A DNA stretch of 64,000 nucleotides from Psococerastis gibbosa (Eukaryota; Arthropoda; Insecta; Psocodea; Psocidae): positions 33,871,921-33,935,920 of the forward strand of contig OZ020485.1 of NCBI GenBank assembly GCA_963971405.1, given 5' to 3'. The position numbers and the translations under genes were made by a program. The notes below the pieces were generated by a model. That model searched no databases. It had not been told where the DNA came from and worked only from the letters and a program-made list of their open reading frames with translations. Of the stretch, positions 48,500 to 60,813 are shown in pieces; within the stretch, counting starts at the first letter, position 1, and every line of letters starts with the position of its first letter.

Positions 48500-48632
48500 C
48501 AGAAAGCGTCCTTCCTAACTTTTCCTCGTCAGTTCCTACTGAGCCTCTGTGAAGCAATATTAGAAGTCTACGTAATGTCAACTGAAGATGTCAACGGCAG
48601 ATGCTAACGAAATGTTTCGAAGTACGCTTTCA
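48500..48632. repeat. palindromic CCAAACGTTT-core repeat, diverged
   Basis: GAGCCTCTGTGAAGCAATAT, TTAGAAGTCTACG, ACTGAAGATG and CAGATGCTAACGAAATGTTT align to 40468-40612; the left arm is more decayed. Confidence 0.6.
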
Positions 48633-49178
48633 GTTTGAACACGACACAAAATTAGCCAGGATTTTTCAGTTCTGATTGGTTGTGAAATTATTGAATTAAT
48701 TTTAGTCTTATCAAATGCTTACATGCTTAGCATTTCAGTCGTCATCGTATTTCAAAGGAATAACTTTGCAAAGTAATCAAGCGTAATCCCATTTTAGATA
48801 ATTGATTATGGAAAAACTAAATAGAGTCAGATGAGACTTGCTCACCTAAAATTGTAGATTGAAATTAGTGTACATGACTATGTTAAATGTTTTTTCACCT
48901 TATTGAAAAGGCGGCAAATAACGTAAAAACTTAATTCCTGAAAAAATAAAGTTATGCAATTAATGTATAAGCTTTCAAACATTTCCCATTCGATTATTCG
49001 AAACAGTGTCTTCCTGTGTAATCTGTTAAGTACAACGTTTCTCTCGTGACCGCATTCAACCAGGTAAAATTTGATTCTCCCACTCATATGGAGGGTCCCA
49101 CGATCGTTTCTAAAGGCTCGGTAATGAATACTGCATATGCACACTTGCATACTATAATATTGCATACACTGCCAGTGC
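48633..49178. other. no gene seen
   Basis: Intronic sequence without recognised features. Confidence 0.4.
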
Positions 49179-49261
49179 TGGATTAACCCATTGGCACTTG
49201 GGGAACAGGACCCCGACCCCCCCCCCCCCAAAAAAAAATGCCTAAAATTCCGGCCCCCCAA
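49179..49261. repeat. hAT-type end fragment
   Basis: CAGTGCTGGATTAACCC followed by a C tract and an A tract resembles a hAT-type end. No partner end is seen before the S2 copy that follows. Confidence 0.4.
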
Positions 49262-49374
49262 ACGAGATTTTTATACCGCAACGAATACTACTGGAACATA
49301 GCAATACCCTCCAGTTTTCTTTACAGAGACTATAAACAACAACACATGACATCTGGAGCCAAGACATATCAAGA

Positions 49375-49535
49375 CATGTAGAGTAGTGGTACGGACTCTG
49401 ACTTTCACCCGAAAAGTTGTTGGTTCGAGTCCTACACTTCCTACATTTTCTGACCATGCTTCGGATGGCATGTAAACCAGGTGGTCCCGGGCCTTCCTAG
49501 TTGAGTGTAAGAGAGGGCTTTATTTACAAAATTAC
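49375..49535 (+). repeat. S2 tRNA-derived SINE
   Basis: Box A region GTAGAGTAGTGGTACGGACT, CTTTCACCCG, box B GGTTCGAGTCC, CATTTTCTGACCATGCTTCG and the terminal CTAGTTGAGTGTAAGAGAGG then GCTTTATTTAC. The loop CTTTCAC is Glu-tRNA-like (TTC), which hints at a tRNA-Glu origin. Confidence 0.8.
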
Positions 49536-49969
49536 GTCGGACTGAGGCCCGCCCTACAACATCGCTTGATAGGTCTGAATAAGAAATACTGCACGGCACA
49601 CAAATGCATTGGTATATGATGGTGCCTTCCAGTATTCCTTACAGATCCATTTTAAACGGCTGCAAATTAAATTCTATACTGTCAAAAAATTATCATTGTT
49701 AATGTTATTTTAGTTATGTACAATACCTATATTACTTAAAAATTCATAAGTAAGTAGTATGCAAAATAAAATACTCTGTTTAAATTGTTTCAAAGACGAG
49801 GCTGTATCAGTACACCGTAAAAAAGTGCATAATTTTCGAGATTTCCTGCAATTTTTGAATTATGCCCTTACATTTAAAGCAAATTTCCGTAGATTACTGG
49901 TCTTAAAGCGCTGACTCAGTTTTTGAGAAGCCCCGACATAATTAGGCCCATATTATTGCTACGATTTTG

Positions 49970-50170
49970 TTGTGGGGTATAGACCAGTTAGTAGAGAACT
50001 AGACTATGAAACGGAAGGTCGAGGGTCGTGAGTCGACATAATAGGAAAATTGTTCTGCCTGGACCGGGTCCAACCAACCCCAATGGGTACCTTACCTTAT
50101 GTACCTTAGGTGGCCGGACATGTTGCTGACCACAACAACCCAAATAGTGCCGTGCTCAAGTAGAGTATTC
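49970..50170 (+). repeat. possible SINE with tRNA-like head
   Basis: AGACCAGTTAGTAGAGAACT resembles a tRNA D-arm/box A, and AAGGTCGAGGGTCGTGAGTC a decayed T-arm. The body to about 50170 is unidentified. Single copy in this window. Confidence 0.35.
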
Positions 50171-50394
50171 TCATACCCTCATTGGTTTGTCGCGGCAGTA
50201 CGTTTTGTTATTGACATTTGACAGACTTTAAGATAGGTAAGGAGCATCTAATTTCAAATATTACATAGGTTAGGATTTATTCAAACCGCCCCATGCTTGT
50301 GTGTGTGAAAGAGTGAGTGTTTAGTCTTAGGGAATTTTTGAATTTGTGTAACCTTGTATTGCAAATTTATACTGTTTTTTTTTTGTTGCTGACC

Positions 50395-50450
50395 CCTAGT
50401 TGAGTGTAAGAGAGGGCTCCGCTAGGGTGGTCTCAGCTATAATAAAGTCA
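50395..50450 (+). repeat. S2 SINE 3' fragment
   Basis: CTAGTTGAGTGTAAGAGAGG then GCTCCGCTAGGGTGGTCTC matches the S2 3' end. Confidence 0.5.
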
Positions 50451-51350
50451 ATATTTAATTATTTGTTTATTTATTATATAGAATAACTAAAAAAACAAAT
50501 AGCAGGCAAAATTGCTATACATAGATAGTTTCTCTACCGACTGCATACACTGAAATGGGTAATTCACTATAATGTAACGCGCATTTGCGTTTTGCAGCTG
50601 TTCTGAAGTGTATCATAGGAAATATAAAAATATATAGTGGTACTCGGATTACTCAAACATCCGGCCAGAAAAAGTAGAGATCCAACTAATATAAAGTAAC
50701 AAAACGGTTGGCATTAACACTCAATAGAGTTTGAATGCCGATAGGGACTTAATTTTTCCACGTAAGATCTTAGATCCCAGAACATTTAGCGATCTGGAAA
50801 CCAACAGTGAGAACGAAGGTTAATGGTTGTTTACACGAAAGGGTGCAGCGCATCTTGTTGTGACAATGAGTCTAAACATTGTAAATCAAAATACCTGGCA
50901 ATTGGCTACGCTTTCCAACAAAAGGGTTACACATTGTGTCAGGACTAGCTCACGTGAAAGTTTCTCTTATTTTGGGTTACACCTTTCAACCCAGTTTCCT
51001 TTAATTCTCAGTTTTGCTTCTCATTACAAAAAGGGTCTTTTTTGTGAATGAAAGGGACCTAAATTCATGGAGTTGACCCAATATGCTGCTAAGAGCAACA
51101 TTCATACCATATAAAAGAAGGATGTGTGTCCGTGAAATGCTATTGTATTCTATATTATATTTAGTCCTACGCCCTGTATATGAATAAACAAAGTGTAACT
51201 CTATACAGTAAATTTATGCCGTACATACATACAATAGTAGATACTTTTTCAATTTAAATACAACAAATGCCCAGAAGCAAAAATTATGTAACGCGATGTG
51301 AGTAAAGCCAGCCTTCTTTCCAGAGGCCGATGAACCTGTGTTTTTCTCAC
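50451..51350. other. no gene seen
   Basis: Intronic; the 74-codon frame at 50827-51051 has no recognisable feature. Confidence 0.4.
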
Positions 51351-52010
51351 CTACATTTTCAAAAATATTAATCCCTCCGGGGGTTGTTAAAACTACCAGG
51401 GTCAGCCGGTTTTAACTCCCCCAAAATACTGATCCAACGAAATAGGTTAAACCCCCAATCAGCAACTATTTTTTTAAAATGTTATCCCGGGGGTTCCCCC
51501 CAGCCCTCAGTTTGAAGTCCTTTCAATAAGTCTTGGAGCATGGGCCCTGGCCCCAGTGTCAGTCTGCAGTTAGTAGCTATGTGAATTATCAAAGCTGAAC
51601 TGTTGTCTAAATGCATAACACCCCACTATTTCGCGCCAATTTTATTATATGGGGACTCCCCTGTTTGCATTTAAATGAATCTTCGTCTGTAAAATCTAAG
51701 CCTAACTGTTATCAAAATGCGATAGCCCTCACTATTTCCCGCCCATTTCATCAACAATTTTCCATGGGAGAGACTTATATTCAGGGTATAATTTGTGAAC
51801 TAATAAGTTACAATGTCTATACTTGTATGTTAAATTCACAGGCTACAATTTTACAACCTAAATTTCATATAAAAAAAATAAATATGAGTATTATAATACC
51901 GATTAAAAACTGCACCTCTTCCCAGAAGATATTCGTACTTTTCCAGCATGCACTTTAGCTCCGGAGACGAAAACTCTGCTGACGAAAACTATAAATCCGC
52001 CTCTGGGTGC
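51351..52010. repeat. diverged G/C-tract hAT-type element
   Basis: CTCCGGGGGTTG, CCGGGGGTTCCCCCC, GCATAACACCCCACTATTTC and a right-end-like ATAAATCCGCCTCTG (51991-52005) recall the family at 9816 and 12581. Left boundary and target duplication are not found. The 115-codon frame through it is incidental. Confidence 0.5.
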
Positions 52011-52842
52011 ATCCCATGATATTAAAGACAAATACATTCTTTAGGGTGCACTATGTTAGTGAAACCACTCAATTTTGTCGCAGTGATATTACTATATGAT
52101 GCAGTCTTTGCACATGGTTGCAGCATTTTATTATTACTGTTTACTGGGCAGCAATAATTTGTTGCAGAGAAAAGTGATTTACGGCTTGGCTGCCAGAGTA
52201 GACCATACCTAACTTATGGCTTGCAGTTCTGGTAAACTAAGGAAATTGCAACGAGTCTTTATAACCTACTGAAAGTCATGTTCGCTAATGGAAAGATAAA
52301 TTTCAAGTTAATGGGCATTACTAAAGTTTATATGGCAAATAAATATCCTCATATTCACATGTGATAATGGCAACATTATAAATAAGCTGGCCTATTTCCC
52401 GATAACACTGTATGCCACTACGCGAAGTAAGTCTATTTCTGTTTTCAATGGCTTAAAGAAATTAAGCTGTTCGTCTATCAATGTATTACTTCCTGAATTT
52501 GTTACCTTCGCTGCAATAGTACTCCAGCTACATCTGGCCTACTTCAAGGAATATTTCTCTCTACCTTTGCGTAAAGGGTGTGGATCTGGGTTGATGCATG
52601 CTAAATTAGAATAAAATAGTAAGTAGGCTAAATAGAGAAGTTGTTATTTTTCTTTCTATTTTGTAGTTTATTTCCAACAATTTAGTATCTTAATTGTGTA
52701 ACACCATGAGTATAAGATTTTATTATTGGTATAGTGTATTTATAAGAATTTTTTTTTTTATCTTCTAAGTAAGTTATCATGTGATTGGTCCTAAAATCAT
52801 CTGTCCTTTTTTAAAATAAAATAAGGAAGTGCAATTATCTAC
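52011..52842. other. no gene seen
   Basis: AT-rich intronic sequence; nothing recognised. Confidence 0.4.
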
Positions 52843-53063
52843 TTTTTTTTTTTTTTTTTTTTTTAAAGCGCGGGTCCCTGTTGGGAATTATGGTTAAATT
52901 TTGGAGAAGAGACCGGTGGCTCTTAGGAACTGTGTGATATTATTTGTGGCTGCTATCTTGTTTCCTAGAGCATCGGAGAGGGAGGAGGGTGCTCTTAGGA
53001 CGGAGGCTCGTTGAACCGAGTAGGTTGGGCAATCGAGAAGAAGGTGAGCTATTGTGAGGACTA
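52843..53063 (-). pseudogene. LINE ORF2 C-terminus with poly-A tail
   Basis: A 52-residue minus-strand frame (53052 to stop 52894-52896) reads IAHLLLDCPTYSVQRAS and ends NNITQFLRATGLFSKI. The H..LLxCP...R pattern is the terminal zinc-knuckle region of R1/Jockey-like LINE polyproteins. After about 30 bases of 3' UTR comes a 22-base A tail (52843-52864 as T). Everything upstream is missing, so this is a short 5'-truncated retroposition. The retained frame is unbroken, suggesting recent insertion. It is too short to appear as a start-to-stop open frame. Confidence 0.8.
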
Positions 53064-54464
53064 CTGTATATAGTAAATTAAATTACCCTCTTTCAAAGTC
53101 TGATCTGATGTAACTAATTTTAATTTATTCTTGAATAATTGGGAGACGAAATAATCAGTAAAAAATATAAAACCGTTTTTCGGTTTGCTGCCAACTAATC
53201 GCCAAAGCCATAAAATCAATCGATCTTGAATACACAAATACACCACATCAGCGTACTGCTGTTTTAATCCCAAGCACATCCCACCAAAACTAAAATAAAT
53301 TGACTCTAATAAACTGTCCATACATAAATACATTTTGACCATTACAAGTGAAAGGTGAAAAATGGAAGCCTTTCTTCACAGATTGGAATTAAAAACTTAA
53401 AGGATCATTGAAGATGGTATAACAATAGGAGCAACTGCTGCGTAAGCTGAGGGGGTTGCTTGGGAGTTAGGGGTGGCATCCTGGACCCCGTCGCCATGGC
53501 AACGCTACCGATTGGCAGCCATACTGCCTCCGTGTTAATGGGATCCCCGTCACAGGGGTTCAGATTATATGGTGGTCGGTGGAGATTCTTCACGACTGTA
53601 CAGGTGACTATTGCACCTGCGTAAAGTTAGATTTCCCAACGCTTTTTAGCACTTGTTAAATTGATATTTTTATATGTTGGAAGAGCTGAGGACAATCGAT
53701 ACTTATATTAAAAATGTTCTTCATGCCAGTCCATTGATCAGTAGAGTCAATGTATTATTTAAATTGCCAGGAGACTGAGCATAGCGCTCGGTTGGTTTAG
53801 CTCCGTGACTACGTCTGACTATGTCACGATTGGTTTATCACAAATGTGGTACCTATATGACTTAATTTTTGAACTCCCTCAATGGCCGTCCATAGGCGTA
53901 CACTGATTTGTAATTTTACAACCTAGCTTTTAAAGCATGACATTTCAACATTTGTTTTGAAATTTTTGCTATAACTTAATATTAGTACATTCTTAGTACA
54001 AAAAAAAAGTAATTTAGATTGGTATTGATATTGTTTTTGTTATTGAGAATCGATTTCCCCTTCAAACGTCCTCTTTTTGATTTCAAGTCTACTTTTTTTC
54101 ATTTATTCATTCATGTTATGCTTACACTTTGGCTATTTAGTTCCAGTAATAGAACAAAAAAAATTACATTTAATACGCGTTTATCTTCGAAATCACATAT
54201 TGACTTTTTGGCGTTTAAAGATTTTGATAAATAAATTTTTTAGATCAATTAATGAGATACACAATAGATATTTTTCACGCTTGTATAGTTGAGTAAGCTA
54301 TGCAACAGTACCATGCTATTGGTTATACTTTTTTTATGCTTACTTGCAGTACAAGTACAGTATAACAGTATAATGTCATATGCACTTGCGTGTAATCATC
54401 AAAATATTAGCTTAAAATCTATTGCCACAGTAAGCATGGTAGCCAGAAGTATACAGCTTTTTAT
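53064..54464. other. no gene seen
   Basis: Minus frames at 53061-53342 and 53405-53593 and plus frames at 54019-54534 lack domains and overlap each other. No coding region supported. Confidence 0.4.
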
Positions 54465-55982
54465 TTGCTGCCCTATTTATAAGTTGTATATAGACATTTT
54501 TGTGATAATCAAAATTTTCCATTTCGAGATTTGAACAGATTTTAACATTTTTAGGTGCCAGGAACAAAAAAAAGGAGTTTTTACGAAATGGCTGTCTGTC
54601 GGTTGGTATGTCTGTTAATTGATTTGGGGACCAACTGTTTTATGAGTATTGATGAAGTTCGGGTTGTAGGTTCACAAAAATCATATTTTGGAACAATTTG
54701 ATTCTATTTTCTAAAAAGTAGAAAAAAAAACGATTTCTCAGTAGGCTTAACAGATTCAACGATTTCTTTTAGATTCACATATTATATTGTAGTCGTTATT
54801 AATTTGAACAAACCCCAATATGTCACTTGTCCCTTGGTAGTTTGGTTCTGGTTGCAAAACCATATAAATATATATATATATATACATATTTTTCCCATAA
54901 TTTCTTCAAAAAATAATTTTTTGCACAGAACCAAATATTGTTTTGGGAAAACAATCTATTTGGCTTTGTTACTCTATTGAACACTTAAAACATATCTGAA
55001 GGTAGAAATCATCGATGGAAAGGTTATCTTTTAGTCATTTTTCATGAAAATTGAGTTATTTTTATTTTTTTACCCCAGAAGCAAACTATCAAGGAGCAAG
55101 TGACCCCCCGCATTATGTTAACATTAGTAACGAATACAATATATGTGAATTTAAAAGAAATCGTTGGAGCCGTTTTTGAGAAATAATTTTTTTAGACGTT
55201 TTTTTGGTGTTTTTTGAAAATAAACCCCCCCCCCAAATTGAGTTCGCCCAAAATAAAAAAAATTGTGCAGAGGTATGATTTTTGTGAACCCACATGCAAA
55301 ATTTAATCAAAATCGGCCGGGTAGTTTGCCTGGAAATGGACGAACAGACAGACAGACAGACAGAGCGACAGAGCGACAGACAGAGCGACAGTGAGACATT
55401 TCGTAAAAACCACTTTTTTGGGTTCCTGGGACCTCAAAACATGTAAATCCGTTGAAATCTCGGAATCGAAAATTTCGACCATCACAAAGCTTTCCTTATA
55501 CTACGTACGTATAAATTGGAAAGCAAAAAGACTTTCTAACTTCAGGTATGTCTTAGGTGTTAAATATGGGGACCGAAAGGCCCAAAATTCGCCCATATGA
55601 ATAAATAATGACAATTTTCTTTCTTTTCTTTCTTTCTTTAAATTGAGTAACAGAACCAAACAGATTTCCCAAGCAAAGTTATGTTTTCGAAAAAAACATA
55701 TTTCTTGAAGAAATTACTACTAATTAATTCATGCCCCAAAATCCAAATACATTGCAGACCTTGCCATTAGTACTGGATAGTATTATATCTGTCTGCCCAT
55801 TCTAAACCATGCAATCGTCCCATCGATCGATTCAGAGCTTTGGGATATGGAAAGTCGAGGTAACCGAAATTAAACCCTAGGGCAACTATATTTACCATGA
55901 AATTACTCATATTATCTATATCGGTCCTTATACTAATTGACAAATAGGAAAGCATGTATCGGTTCCCTCGTACTGATTCTTT
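54465..55982. mobile_element. X elements: inverse copy interrupted by a forward 5'-truncated copy
   Basis: The outer copy lies in inverse orientation: 54465-54882 (right half, with TTTACGAAATGGCTGTCTG) and 55527-55982 (left half, with GGTATGTCTTAGGTGTTAAA and GGAAAGCATG). Between them is a forward copy (about 54897-55526) that starts mid-element and ends ACGTATAAATTGGAAAGC. A retroposon tail (55567-55640) further splits the outer left half at TTAAAT. The two orientations form an inverted repeat with arms of about 400 bp. Confidence 0.75.
55567..55640 (+). repeat. retroposon 3' end with (TTTC)n tail
   Basis: GGGGACCGAAAGGCCCAAAA then TTCGCCC, AATAAATAATGACAATTTTC and a TTTC-rich tail; same sequence as 15463-15560 in opposite orientation. 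TTAAAT is present at both junctions. Confidence 0.65.
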
Positions 55983-56514
55983 TAGTAGATAAGTAGGTTT
56001 TTACCTTATTATGTTGATTTTCAAATTTCTTACACACAGTATCTACCGAAGTCTATTTAATTGCAAATCTATTATAGTGTTAAGAGGCTGTACCTCTTAA
56101 TTTAAATGAATACACTGTTGTATATTCTTAATGTCTATCTACGAGTAGTTATTGCCGTTTAATATAACAGTATAATGATGATGTTATTAGCTGTATGTCT
56201 ATAAAGCATAGGAGAGGTGGGAAAACTGTAGAAAGCAATACCGGCACATAATACTTGACCCAAATGGTCATAAAGTCTCATTTTATAGCACATAAAAAGA
56301 GTTTGAGTGTTGGAAAGTGTTTTTTGATAGGATCTTATTAAAATGTTATCTTCAGTTAGTTTACTCGGATCAACTATAAACATACTTATAGGTACATTTT
56401 CAATACAAACTTTGTATAGTTTAGTAAAGTCTAGGTTATATATTGTAGCATTATATGGTATATAATACTGACTTTAAACTAACTTAGGTTGACGAGAAAA
56501 CCTCGTTATAACGC
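55983..56514. other. no gene seen
   Basis: No recognised feature. Confidence 0.4.
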
Positions 56515-56590
56515 AAATTATCTGGAAGAATTTGAAATTGGCGGGATTCACGCCTACGATCTATGCCCCGGCAAGGCAATGTCGTTTAGT
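56515..56590 (-). repeat. S1 SINE, decayed copy
   Basis: GGCGGGATTCACGCCTACGA then TCTATGCCCCGGCAAGG is the reverse of the S1 tRNA-like head, with the box B damaged. Confidence 0.55.
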
Positions 56591-57820
56591 TTATTAAGTC
56601 TATTAAGGTGAGTTTTTTATAGATGTTCCTTATATTAATATTTTTGTAATTGTATCATTCATTAAAAAATAGTTTGCCATTAAATTATACAATACTACTG
56701 CCGTCATTAACCAATGCGACAATATTGATAGCCGGTGACGGAAGTTATTAGAGGAAAGAAGGTATGGAACGTTGAACGGGAATGGTATTTAAACCCAAGG
56801 CTCCACATTGCCAGGTACAAGGTTTGACAAATAAAAGTCCCACGTCCTTACCCAGTTCACCTCCTTTTTGTAACCTAAGTTTTCACCTTCTCTTAGTTCT
56901 TCTTGATGCATTGGTACTCCAGTTTTTGCTGCGCTAGTCCGGGTATCATTCATACCTGTGCTAGTTATTGAGGCCATTAAACACTTAGCAAGTTGCTGCA
57001 TATCCGATTTTCCAACAAGAACTGCTGTGTTTCAAAAAGCTATGCTGATGGATAAGGTTCGACAGACGATGGTTGTTACTGGCTGCCACGTTCCGTGGTT
57101 TACCACAGAATTCCGTGAGAAATAATCCTATTCCGAGAAATTTCATTTTTTGAGGATTTTCTGTGGGATTTTGGGGAAATACTTATGTACTCATTTATTT
57201 GTATGTCAATTTATGGAAACATGTTAATTTGTGACGGCTGCAGCCGAAGCTGATAGGTATTTTTTTATCGGCTGCAATTAAAAGCTAAAATTAAAATAAC
57301 CAGATAAAATTAGGAATCAGGGCCACGGACTGACGGACATGTGTTACAAATCATTATATAATAGGGACTAACATTTTAAAAAGTTCCGAGGAATTTCGAG
57401 GAATTATTTTAAAATTTTTCGAGGAATACGGCTGAAGTTGTTTGGCAGCCCTGTTAAAATGTTACCAGTCACAAATTGGATCTACAAAATGTATCTACAA
57501 ATTGTACGTAGATCATTCCAATACCGGAAGATTTGTCTTTTTGCAGTAAGGGATCAGTCGGCAAGGTAGAGACACTGGCTCAAATCCAGTTTCCGCCAAT
57601 TTTTTAATAGATCTTTATTTCTATGCAATTCCACTTGTCTGTAGAAGTTTCTACAAAGCATAGGCACTATTATGCACCACTCTTGTTATTGTTATATGAT
57701 AACATATTACAGAAAGAGTTGCTATATGCAATATAGTTTGCAGCAGCAGCTCTACACAACATCGGATTACAATTCACTGCCGTAGTAGCAGTATTAGAAT
57801 CCGGGATGATAGGCTGTGGG
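56591..57820. other. no gene seen
   Basis: The 70-codon minus frame at 56789-57001 has no recognised domain. At 57545-57600 a tRNA-like fragment (GTCGGCAAGGTAGAGACACT, GGCTCAAATCC) may be another SINE remnant. Nothing firm. Confidence 0.35.
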
Positions 57821-57910
57821 CGACCTGAGCTTCCCAACGTTTCGTCAACATCTGCGTAGACTCATAAGATTGTTTCTCCGAGGCTCAGCAGCAAGTCATC
57901 CAGGATTCTA
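57821..57910. repeat. CCAAACGTTT-core repeat, one arm
   Basis: TTCCCAACGTTTCGTCAACA then TCTGCG and GATTGTTTCTCCGAGGCTC match the arm and centre of the palindromic repeat at 40468. Confidence 0.6.
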
Positions 57911-59940
57911 AGTACTGTTTCATCTACACTACAAGTTTTGAAGTCTTAAGGGCAGTTTATAATCGTGATCTTTCCATCATTAACTTCGCCTTTCGGAGTA
58001 CCTGTTGTTTGTCTATTATGGCATATTATTCATCTGGAGACCGCACGATTAGTAGAAAGTGGGAAAACCAGCGTCTACTACTATTAGCGTTGCCTAAGCC
58101 CACACGACGGATTTATTTTTATATATTCCTATTGCATTTCTTGAGCAGTGCAATATGCTTACTGTAGTTGCGAGAGAAACTTCAACGAGCTGGTTATTTT
58201 TAGATGGTGAAGAAAGCTTAACAGAATCAACTGCGAACCGAAGAGTACAAGACAAGAAGCCCAAATAATTGATGTCAAGCTGGGAAAATTTGCCGGTCAT
58301 GTCAAAATCATTGGTGAATAAATTGCGGTTGAAAGATAGTTGGTTAGTCCGCGGTAAACAGGGCTAATTTATTGCTGTGGTGATTTTAGAAAGCTCTTCC
58401 TTTCCTTTTATTACGATGTTTCGCTACAATATTGCAAAAAATCACACCAGATGAGTATGCGTCAAAAAAATTTATTGTCATGTCAATAAATAAAATTCAT
58501 TGGGGTATATTATTATTTTCAAAAAATACTCACAATACACAACCGTTATATTGGTAGGCTATTACTGCAGCCAACTGTGTGGTGCAATAATACTTTTTTC
58601 ATTGTTGAATAAATAAATAATGCATATTTTATTACTGAACCAACCCAACGGAGTTATTTTCATGTATAAGTTCACTCGATCCAACAAAATTTATAACATG
58701 GGCACTTGCATTTTGTATGCTGCATATTGAGTAATTACTGTTAATTTAAGCCCGGTACACACGGATCGCAGAGTCTACTTCAGAAAATTTCTATGAGCTG
58801 GCGTATCGGGGAAAAATCATGCACTTTCGCGCGGTCCAAGAGAGTATACCTAGAAGTCAATGTAGAAACTATTAAATACTTTAGGTAGGTACGTGTGTTC
58901 AACAACAATTCAACAACTCTTTTAAGTTTTAATTCCCCCTACGACCCCCCCCCCCCTCCGATTTGAAAGTACTTGTCTACATTGTGCTTTGCTTTTTTTT
59001 TACTTAGCATTTTAAAGTTTGATATTAGACGCATATGTAAAACCCCACACGGGCCAGTGCCTTGCGGTGTTTGTATTAACTGTATAAAAATAATAATAAT
59101 ATTAATATATTTTACTGTATATTGTAAGATTACATGTGAGAGGCTGTGTTAGCCAATTTAAATGTTTTTATTTGATTTATTCTTTTTATTTGTACAGATT
59201 CTGAGCCAAAGGATTCAGACTATGTATTGAGGATTATAATTTTGTTCTAAAAAACACTAACCCCCAACTCTCTTATTACAGTTGTGAGCCTGTCATCAAT
59301 TTGTTTATATTTATTTACCGCATTATCATTTCGTGCGATGTATTGGGTATTTACTTACATATTACTTACTCATTACTTATTTGACGTATTTACATCAAAT
59401 TTACTAACTAATTTTAAAATTGAGAAGCAATTTTTCACATTCCAAACTTATCATGAACAAGTAAAATTTAAACCCATCTTTGCAGTCTTCCATGTGATAA
59501 AATAAATTATGATCATATATGCTACAGTATATAACAATAGGTCTATACATTTTTTTGGCTGTATACGTTGGAGGGAAATTGTCTCACCAAATCAGAAAGG
59601 AAATCACTCCTGAGTAAACTTAAGTGCAATTTCCCGAATTTGATGCAATAAATGAAGTGAAAAAGGAAATATCAGATTGCGCAATAAACAGACTACGATG
59701 AAAGTAAGATTACTTAGAAAGGTTGCTCAGTACACCAACGGATATGTAGGGTTCCACCCCATCGATAGGTCTCAAGAGAAGCAACGGGAAATTGTCGTAA
59801 GGAAAATTGTAGCAATTTTGGAAAGGTCTTGTTTTAGACTTTTTACTTGTTTCCATGTTTTGCATCGATACGCTAAACAATGAAAGAATTTCTTTTACTT
59901 TGGTTTATTTAAACTGATATTTTTTTTTACAGAAGACCCG
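57911..59940. other. no gene seen
   Basis: AT-rich, with a C tract at 58947-58957. Open frames are featureless. Confidence 0.4.
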
Positions 59941-60190
59941 ACTGTGAAATCCCGGCAAAAAATCAAGGGCTCAAGGGCCGATCCAGCGGAAAATTTAGGG
60001 GGGGGGGGGGGGTCACAAGTTGTATGTAAGTTTGAAAGGTAGTTTTTTTGGCTGAAAATTTGAGTTTCATTCAATGTTTTCAAAAAAAAAAATTTTACTA
60101 TCATATGCATTTACTAATTGAGGGGTGAGTCATGACCCCCTGACCCCCCCCCCCCCCCAAGGGGATCCACCATTATTGCGTGGCCTGGGA
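59941..60190. repeat. probable hAT-type G/C-tract element
   Basis: CAAGGGCCGATCCAGC near 59969 with a G tract at 59999-60012, and a C tract then AAGGGGATCCACC near 60136-60172, look like the two ends of the family, but no 8-bp duplication could be aligned. Boundaries are approximate. Confidence 0.5.
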
Positions 60191-60369
60191 AAGTTGACTC
60201 TCTTTGCTCATGGAATTGCTGTTATCCCACCTTGTCAGCCTTAGTCTAAATCAGTATTATTTAGAACTTCAGTATTAAGTCTAGAAATGCAGGAATATTC
60301 TTTTACACGATTGAACTTACGTCTTATTGTATGTGTTCAATTGACCTGATAAGGGCAAGGAACAATAAA

Positions 60370-60813
60370 AGTCAAATACAGTACTGTACACAGTACCACT
60401 TTTGGTGAAGTAAAAATCGAAACTTTCCAAAAGGTTCAGCAGTCGTTTAAAAAAGCGCAAAGGTTGGCGTCTGAATCGCAGGAAATAGACAGAATTGCCC
60501 ACGAGGAAATAACAAAATCGTAACAATGGAGAAAAAAGAAAAGAATGAAATGGTAGTGCTGGTGGCAAAAGGAAAAAGAGGCTACGAAAAAATCCAATCT
60601 TTAGAAAACCAAATAAGTAGAGCCATTCGATTGTATTATGGTAGATCTTCCAAAATACTGAGTGTGGAGATAGAGCTGTATAAAAGCGAAACAGGCACGG
60701 TTGCTGAGTTTAAGGAAAAGACACTGCAACATTTAGATGAAAGTCTTGGACTCCAACCGCGTTACAGAAAGCAGTTTACTACAGCTATGGAACCCTTTTG
60801 TCGGCCATTTTGA
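60370..60813 (+). other. unidentified coding-like stretch, frameshifted
   Basis: Two adjoining open stretches in different frames. The first (about 60398-60523) gives a Lys/Gln/Glu-rich helical sequence (EVKIETFQKVQQSFKKAQRL) ending in TAA. The second (60526-60813, 95 residues) starts MEKKEKNEMVVLVAKGKR and continues with charged, helical composition. Amino-acid balance looks more coding-like than other frames here, but no family is recognised. It could be a decayed gene or transposon fragment, or chance. Confidence 0.2.

Noticed and set aside
51611-51958. 115-codon plus-strand open frame
   Set aside because: Lies in a diverged hAT-type repeat; low complexity in the second half and no domain.
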